A stretch of 11,230 bases of DNA, taken from the NCBI GenBank assembly GCA_003601725.1, contig PIYJ01000032.1, positions 1-11,230 on the forward strand. Direction: 5' to 3'. This DNA comes from Candidatus Bathyarchaeota archaeon. Its GTDB lineage: Archaea; Thermoproteota; Bathyarchaeia; Bathyarchaeales; DTEX01. The position numbers were made by a program, and so were the translations under genes. Shown here one piece after another: positions 6,838 through 11,230 of this stretch (within the stretch, counting starts at the first letter, position 1; each line of letters begins with the position of its first letter). The notes beneath the pieces were generated by a model. That model was not told the origin of the DNA, did no database searches, and worked only from the letters and a program-made list of their open reading frames with translations.

Positions 6838-6845
6838 TTATATTA
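6838..6845 (+). promoter_or_regulatory. TATA box for the FGGY kinase gene
   Basis: TTATATTA is centred near 6841, about 27 bp before the ATG at 6869, so the transcript should be leaderless. It lies 34 bp from the divergent box of the binding-protein gene, so a single regulator bound between them could control uptake and phosphorylation together. I found no convincing operator palindrome there. Confidence 0.7.
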
Positions 6846-6868
6846 GACTCTTTGCGAATACTTACGCC

Positions 6869-8419
6869 ATGGATTATCCATTGTTCTTAGGTACTGATAT
6901 AGGAACCTTCGGAACTAAAACAATCTTAGTGGATGCTTCTGGGAAGATTCTCGCTGAGTCCTTCATTGAAACGGACGTCATAATTCCAAAGCCTGGATGG
7001 GCTGAGCAGTGGCCAAAAGTATGGCTAAACGCATATATCGAGAGTGTAAAGGAGGTGTTAAAGAAGTCTAAAGCTGATCCAAAGGACATTGGAGGCATAT
7101 CCGTTAGCGGACTCTATACCGGCTCGGGGATTCCCGTCGACAAGGATTTCAGACCTTTAAGGCCTGCGATCATATGGATGGATAGAAGGGCTGTCCAGGA
7201 AGCTGAATGGATGAAGGCCGAAATTGGGGAAGAGGAGATCTTCAAGAAAACTGGGAATATAATAGATCCCTTCTTTGGAATAACGAAGATATTATGGATT
7301 AAGAGGAATGAGCCAAAAATCTGGGATAAAATACATCAGCTAGTAACATCCTATGGATTCGTGACTCATTACCTTACAGGGGTCAACTGTATCGATCATT
7401 CAAGTGCCGGTGTCATCGGTGGGATATATGATATCCATAAAAGGGGGTGGTCTGATGAACTTATGCAAGAGCTGGGGGTTCCAAGAGAATTCTTTCCAGA
7501 GAGGATAAATTGGTCGAAGGATATTGTGGGGGAGGTTAGAGCTGAGTGCACTGAAAAGACAGGGCTGGCAAAGGGAACTCCGGTGGTAGCAGGCGGAATC
7601 GACGCACCTATGTCGTCTCTAAGCGTTACAGCCCTGAACGATGGAGATTTAGCTTCTATGATAGGCACGTCGATGTGTAATGGCTTCATTCAAGATAAGC
7701 CTAGGCTCTCAAGAAGACTTGTAAACATGCCTCATGTAGCATATGATGAGAAAAAACTATACTGCTTCGCTGGTATAATAACCGCTGGAGCGGTCGTTAG
7801 ATGGTTTAGAGATAATATCGCCCTTCAAGAGAAGAGTGTTGGAGAAAGAGCTGGAATCTCAGCATATGCTTTATTGGATAAAATGGCTGAAAAAATCCCG
7901 CCGGGAGCTGATGGAGTGATCTTCACGCCGCACATGACGGTAGGTGAGAGAGCCCCATACTGGAACCCATACCTTAGAAGCTGCATCTTCGGATTAACGC
8001 TCTATCATACGCAAGCACATCTCTTTAGAGCTTTCCTTGAGGGAGTCGCCTTCGCGATCAGAGATAGTATCGAGGTTGCTAGAGAAGCCGGGATTCCGTT
8101 AAAGAGGGCTATCTTGGTGGATGGCGGAGCAAAGTCTCCTTTATGGAGACAGATAATCGCGGATGTCACCGGAGTAGAGTTCACCTATATTAAAGGTGCT
8201 CCAGGAGCGCCTTTAGGGGATGCTTTGATAGCGGGAGTTGGGACAGGGCATTTGAAATATGAGACGATCTTCGACTGGGTGAAGGCCGCTCAGAAGGTCA
8301 AGCCGATTAAAGAGAATGTGGAGAGATATAATGCGCTATACGAGGTGTACGTTAAAGTCAGAGAGAGTCTCCAAGAATGTTATAAGCTGCTAGCCGAGAA
8401 GATGAAAACTCAAAGATGA
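6869..8419 (+). CDS. FGGY-family carbohydrate/polyol kinase (xylulokinase-like)
   Basis: This 516-residue cytoplasmic kinase transfers phosphate from ATP to a sugar or polyol. Both actin-like FGGY domains are complete: GTDIGTFGTK (8-17) is the first phosphate loop, IIWMDRRA (101-108) is the family's conserved core, AGGIDAP (241-247) carries the catalytic base Asp245, GTSMCNG (266-272) is the second phosphate loop, and LVDGGAKSPLW (416-426) with GAPLGDALIAG (446-456) forms the C-terminal ATP site. The VDGGAKS and GAPLGDA forms are nearer to xylulokinase-like branches than to classical glycerol kinase. The gene is divergent from the binding-protein gene across 98 bp, so it probably phosphorylates the imported substrate. 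Substrate assignment (glycerol, tetritol, pentulose or other) is not possible from the sequence. Confidence 0.9.
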   Translation: MDYPLFLGTDIGTFGTKTILVDASGKILAESFIETDVIIPKPGWAEQWPKVWLNAYIESVKEVLKKSKADPKDIGGISVSGLYTGSGIPVDKDFRPLRPAIIWMDRRAVQEAEWMKAEIGEEEIFKKTGNIIDPFFGITKILWIKRNEPKIWDKIHQLVTSYGFVTHYLTGVNCIDHSSAGVIGGIYDIHKRGWSDELMQELGVPREFFPERINWSKDIVGEVRAECTEKTGLAKGTPVVAGGIDAPMSSLSVTALNDGDLASMIGTSMCNGFIQDKPRLSRRLVNMPHVAYDEKKLYCFAGIITAGAVVRWFRDNIALQEKSVGERAGISAYALLDKMAEKIPPGADGVIFTPHMTVGERAPYWNPYLRSCIFGLTLYHTQAHLFRAFLEGVAFAIRDSIEVAREAGIPLKRAILVDGGAKSPLWRQIIADVTGVEFTYIKGAPGAPLGDALIAGVGTGHLKYETIFDWVKAAQKVKPIKENVERYNALYEVYVKVRESLQECYKLLAEKMKTQR

Positions 8420-8475
8420 TGTAACTAAGTGACGATGATTATCGATGAGAGCTTACTTTCAGTTGAATCTCTAAA

Positions 8476-8487
8476 TTCCTCTTCTTT
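8476..8487 (+). terminator. Pyrimidine-rich tract, possible kinase terminator
   Basis: TTCCTCTTCTTT lies 57 bp after the kinase stop in the 88-bp convergent gap to the peptidase gene. It is the best candidate for an archaeal pyrimidine-rich termination tract here, but no run of five or more T is present. Nothing else was recognised in this gap. Confidence 0.25.
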
Positions 8488-8507
8488 GACGTCATCTCCA
8501 TAATCTT

Positions 8508-10349
8508 TTACATTAAGTCGTGGCTGGCATGTCTGAAGGAGGTGTTAACCCCATCTGTAGCTATAACTCCGATCAAGACCCTCCCCCTAACCTTGAGCTC
8601 ATTAAGGGGTACAGAGATGGATGATCGTCTGAGGTCTATCACTAGGGGGATCCACGTTTTTCCGCCATCAAGGCTCAGATTAACTCCATAGAATAGCTGG
8701 TCTCCATCCTGATCAAATGCTTTCCAACTGATGATGAGATGAGTCAAGTTTTGTTTTATCACGATTTTCTCAATTGTTGGTGGATGCTCGGAAATGTCTC
8801 TGAAGATAGCCTTGTCATTCCATGGATCGAGGATAAGAATTCTTTTGGCGGCTTGATTGAAGGGTATTCTTAAACAGAAGGGCGAGAAATCCCTCACTCT
8901 CTTGAACCCTACAAATATACGATACATCTTGATAACCCTTCCCTCGCTATCCTCATACAGAATATCTAAGGGTCTTGCGTCCAAAGGGATGATAGAAGAT
9001 GAGGCATTCCTTAGTAGAACTCGATCATAAACTCCGCCTTTGAAGAGATAAAATGGCTCTAAGAATATGCTGCCATTTCTAAAGAGATATCCGCAGACGC
9101 CGAGGACTTCTTTATCTGAGAATCTCCTTGCATGCACCTCCAACTTCTTAACCAACTTCCTATAATCCAGCTTACATATCCATCTATCTTTTGCCGCGGT
9201 ACCCATGAAGCATTCAGAGTCTTTGATGTCTAGAAGCTTATTCACCCAAAAGCCGTAAGCTGGTCTTCCTTCAGGAATGAATATGCTAGGCCCGATCCCA
9301 TACTCACCCAAGTGATACTCATCTGACAGATCGAAGGTGTGCCCCAGCTCATGCGCTAAGACGCAAGGATATGTATGTTCAACCATGAACGCCATGGTCG
9401 TCGAGTATTTGAGGGTATTTCCCGCCCATCTCTGAGCGAAGTGCCCAGGCCAACCATGAGGAACTATTGCGACAACCCTGTCCCAATAAGTTTTCAAAAT
9501 CTCATTTCTCCAAGCGATCCAGCTCAACTTGGTTACATAATTTCTCAGGTAATCTCTTACCATAATTCCAACCATATTCTCGTTAAGCTGCAAATCGGTT
9601 AATTTATATCGAATTCCCCTCCATGAAATTTCATCAACAGTAGTAACTGGAATGAACGTATTGGATTCCAGAGACCCCTCTGGGATCGGGTATGTGGCTG
9701 CTAAGAAATCTAGAAATGATATCAATTCCTTACGGCCCATCAATGGTACCGGATCTTTTGGAAATCGAAGCTTGATGAAGTATATTCTGATTCCAGATGT
9801 CCGGACTACATGAAGTTTAAACAGACACTTGTTTCTAGAGTAGGTGTCTAGGGTCTTTAACTCAATCACAGCCTCGCCCTCATTAGTGAACTTGAACGGA
9901 GTTCTTGGAATGGGGGTCTCTAAGGAAACGTTTAGGGCTCCCGGAATTATTCTCCAGCCTCTTATCTTGGCAGGGGGAACTGAGTATCTTTGACTTATGT
10001 AAATTATCTTACCGTTTATCGAGAAGGCAAATCTAATTGTCTTTGGAGAAAGATAAAAGTTCTTGATCACGACTTTCAACTCCTTTCTCAAAGAGTAAGG
10101 CCATCCGAAGATGAGGGTGTTTTTATTCGCGATGAAGTCCAAACTCGTTGTTAGCACGATGTCGCCATTCTTTAGTCGTTTAATTTCAACATCTTCTCCG
10201 TAGAATGGATCTGAGGGCCAAACTACTTGAACCGGCTGAAATCTGCTGTCAATGTATAGATATCCAAACTCGCTTATGGATCTAATGCTTAAGATGAGAA
10301 ATGCTACTATGAGGCCAGCTATGATGATCGAAGTAATTGATCTATGCAA
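8508..10349 (-). CDS. Membrane-anchored extracellular metzincin-like zinc metallopeptidase, TTG start
   Basis: This 613-residue protein has one N-terminal membrane helix (about 6-23) and then a large domain expected outside the cell. Residues 40-250 are beta-rich with no motif I know. The catalytic part contains HELGHTFDLSDEY (333-345): His333 and His337 would bind zinc with Glu334 as base, and Asp343 sits at the third-ligand position of HExxHxxGxxH/D metzincins. CFMG at 380-383 fits a Met-turn, followed by WICKLDYRKL (390-399). A C-terminal Ig/Fn3-like domain (about 520-605) holds GVNLSLDGGKTW (555-566). Six cysteines lie in the external part. The start is TTG at 10349: no ATG or GTG occurs in frame before an upstream stop at 10440-10442, and a TATA box lies about 27 bp before it. 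It resembles M64/snapalysin-like peptidases around the zinc site; substrate unknown. Confidence 0.8.
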   Translation of the reverse strand: MHRSITSIIIAGLIVAFLILSIRSISEFGYLYIDSRFQPVQVVWPSDPFYGEDVEIKRLKNGDIVLTTSLDFIANKNTLIFGWPYSLRKELKVVIKNFYLSPKTIRFAFSINGKIIYISQRYSVPPAKIRGWRIIPGALNVSLETPIPRTPFKFTNEGEAVIELKTLDTYSRNKCLFKLHVVRTSGIRIYFIKLRFPKDPVPLMGRKELISFLDFLAATYPIPEGSLESNTFIPVTTVDEISWRGIRYKLTDLQLNENMVGIMVRDYLRNYVTKLSWIAWRNEILKTYWDRVVAIVPHGWPGHFAQRWAGNTLKYSTTMAFMVEHTYPCVLAHELGHTFDLSDEYHLGEYGIGPSIFIPEGRPAYGFWVNKLLDIKDSECFMGTAAKDRWICKLDYRKLVKKLEVHARRFSDKEVLGVCGYLFRNGSIFLEPFYLFKGGVYDRVLLRNASSSIIPLDARPLDILYEDSEGRVIKMYRIFVGFKRVRDFSPFCLRIPFNQAAKRILILDPWNDKAIFRDISEHPPTIEKIVIKQNLTHLIISWKAFDQDGDQLFYGVNLSLDGGKTWIPLVIDLRRSSISVPLNELKVRGRVLIGVIATDGVNTSFRHASHDLM

Positions 10350-10369
10350 CCCAACTTGTGGTGGTTTTG

Positions 10370-10381
10370 TTAAAATATAAG
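10370..10381 (-). promoter_or_regulatory. TATA box for the peptidase gene
   Basis: On the minus strand CTTATATTTTAA is centred near 10376, placing transcription start near 10350, immediately before the TTG at 10349. This supports leaderless translation from a rare TTG codon. Confidence 0.6.
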
Positions 10382-10443
10382 CCTTGACGGCCCTTAGAAG
10401 TTGTAGCCATACGAAGAAAATGGAGTATTGTCTAAAGATTTAG

Positions 10444-10462
10444 CGTAAGCCTTTAGCTTACG
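10444..10462. other. Stem-loop 1 in the peptidase upstream region
   Basis: CGTAAGC-CTTTA-GCTTACG is a perfect 7-bp stem with a 5-base loop, about 95 bp upstream of the peptidase start. It lies downstream of the epimerase-like gene on the same strand and could mark that gene's 3' end. Confidence 0.55.
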
Positions 10463-10463
10463 A

Positions 10464-10490
10464 CATTATCGGTAAGGTTCCTAGATAATG
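10464..10490. other. Stem-loop 2 in the peptidase upstream region
   Basis: CATTATC (10464-10470) and GATAATG (10484-10490) form a perfect 7-bp stem around a 13-base loop. It begins one base after stem-loop 1. The pair may be an RNA end, a processing site or a regulator site; no T-tract follows on the minus strand. Confidence 0.5.
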
Positions 10491-10539
10491 AAAGGAAGTT
10501 GTAGGCGATTATAAAGTTCATGAGCGGGTCCACCCAAAT

Positions 10540-11223
10540 TCACTTCTTTAATGTCGTCTCCGCAACCCTCCTCAACTCTTCTACAGCTTTCCTATAATCA
10601 TTTGATCTGAAGATGGACTTTCCCACCACTAAGACGTTTGCTCCACTTTCGACGAACTTCGGGGCCGTTAAGGTATTGACCCCGCCATCAATCGCGATGT
10701 CCACCTCTTCTCCACAGATCTTCCTCAGCTTCTTTAACTTCCTACAAGCTTCCTCAAACCTGACCCTCCCCCCAAAATTGGCGTTAACCGCTACTAGCAC
10801 GACCTCATCGACCCGATTCTTTCTTCTCTCCACATGGGTTAAGTCGCTTGAGATAGTCACTCCGAGCCCCACTCCAACTCCCTCCGAAATTAGGTAATCT
10901 ATGATGGCATCCGGTTCCTCAAGAACCTCTGGATGAATAATGATCCTATCCGCCCCCAATTTCACGCACTTCTTCACAAACTTTAAATCGGTATCTATGG
11001 ATAAGTGCAGATCTATTGGAATCCTAGTCCTCCGCTTAATGAAATCGACTAGAAGTAGACCCATGTTCAATGCCGACAGCTCGCTATAGAGGTAGGCTCC
11101 TAGAAGAAAGGGATAAACGTCTATATGCAATAGATCCGCTCCACTTTCATTTATCCTCTCTAACTCCTCATCTAACATATCAAATCGAGCTGTAATGATT
11201 GATGGCACTATCTTTACCCTCAT
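10540..11223 (-). CDS. Divergent ribulose-phosphate 3-epimerase family protein
   Basis: This 227-residue protein has the TIM-barrel pattern of ribulose-phosphate 3-epimerases, which use a metal ion and two Asp residues to invert C3 of ketose phosphates. Retained: PSI near the start (7-9), HID with His33 and Asp35, DLHL with His73, IIHPE (95-99) and IDGG with Asp179. These cover the four metal/catalytic positions. Altered: the normal DVMDG becomes DVYPF (35-39), the segment between Asp35 and DLHL is about seven residues longer than usual, and the NPGFGGQ phosphate-binding loop becomes NANFGGR (147-153). VVGKSIF (199-205) keeps the second phosphate loop. It may act on a different phosphorylated substrate. 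The ATG at 11223 has only seven upstream bases in the window, so an earlier start cannot be excluded. The peptidase gene follows 190 bp downstream on the same strand. Confidence 0.8.
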   Translation of the reverse strand: MRVKIVPSIITARFDMLDEELERINESGADLLHIDVYPFLLGAYLYSELSALNMGLLLVDFIKRRTRIPIDLHLSIDTDLKFVKKCVKLGADRIIIHPEVLEEPDAIIDYLISEGVGVGLGVTISSDLTHVERRKNRVDEVVLVAVNANFGGRVRFEEACRKLKKLRKICGEEVDIAIDGGVNTLTAPKFVESGANVLVVGKSIFRSNDYRKAVEELRRVAETTLKK

Positions 11224-11230
11224 CTCTATC

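Noticed and set aside
6869..8419. Naming the kinase glycerol kinase (glpK) from its neighbours
   Set aside because: The conserved motifs are closer to xylulokinase-like FGGY proteins and no glycerol-3-phosphate dehydrogenase is present in the window.
8412..8455. Possible C/D-box small RNA near the kinase stop
   Set aside because: Several GATGA-like stretches occur, but no proper C box paired with a D box at normal spacing was found.
8487..8494. Palindrome TGACGTCA as an operator
   Set aside because: It lies between convergent genes, away from any promoter, and an 8-bp palindrome is expected by chance in a window of this size.
10350..10442. N-terminal extension of the peptidase upstream of TTG
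   Set aside because: The frame stays open to a stop at 10440-10442 but offers no standard start codon, and the TATA box lies inside it.
10444..10490. Possible tRNA from adjacent stem-loops
   Set aside because: There is no T-arm consensus, no acceptor stem pairing and no anticodon arm geometry.
1..11230. CRISPR arrays, insertion sequences, defence systems
   Set aside because: No regularly spaced repeats, transposase, integrase or nuclease motifs were seen on either strand.

Overview
The window looks like a chromosomal segment of a thermophilic-looking archaeon, probably of the Thermoproteota/TACK side. The signs are AT-rich TATA-type boxes about 26-31 bp upstream of start codons that have no Shine-Dalgarno (SD) sequence, strong SD sequences only in front of operon-internal genes, heavy use of AGA/AGG arginine codons, and protein families typical of archaeal heterotrophs. 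I cannot name a genus from the sequence alone.

Layout, left to right. (1) 1-880, minus strand: the thiamine-diphosphate E1 alpha subunit of a 2-oxoacid (pyruvate/acetoin type) dehydrogenase, cut by the left edge. (2) 992-3171, plus strand: two tandem ABC ATPases. (3) 3194-6770, minus strand: a substrate-binding protein, two permeases and a 59-residue two-helix membrane protein, running tail-to-tail into the ATPase operon with only 22 bp between them. (4) 6869-8419, plus strand: an FGGY carbohydrate/polyol kinase, divergent from the binding protein. (5) 8508-10349, minus strand: a membrane-anchored, extracellular metzincin-like zinc peptidase. (6) 10540-11223, minus strand: a divergent member of the ribulose-phosphate 3-epimerase family.

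Blocks 2 and 3 together form one transporter. Its parts (two different ATPases, two permeases, a tiny membrane protein and an unusually long binding protein) and several local motifs match, from memory, the bacterial GlpSTPQUV glycerol-type ABC importer rather than an ordinary MalEFGK/Ugp system. Its two ATPases have lost complementary motifs: one lacks the H-loop histidine, the other lacks the LSGGQ signature. A heterodimer of the two would have one intact and one degenerate ATP site, which is unusual for an importer.

A working model is that a polyol or sugar is captured by the binding protein, imported, phosphorylated by the FGGY kinase, perhaps epimerised by the Rpe-like enzyme, and oxidised through lower carbon metabolism to a 2-oxoacid used by the E1-containing dehydrogenase. 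The substrate is not determined by the sequence, and a role for the epimerase and the dehydrogenase in this pathway is inference from proximity. The peptidase has no evident link to the pathway. No IS element, CRISPR array, tRNA or rRNA was seen. No gene-free stretch reaches 300 bases; the longest (10350-10539) holds a promoter and two stem-loops.
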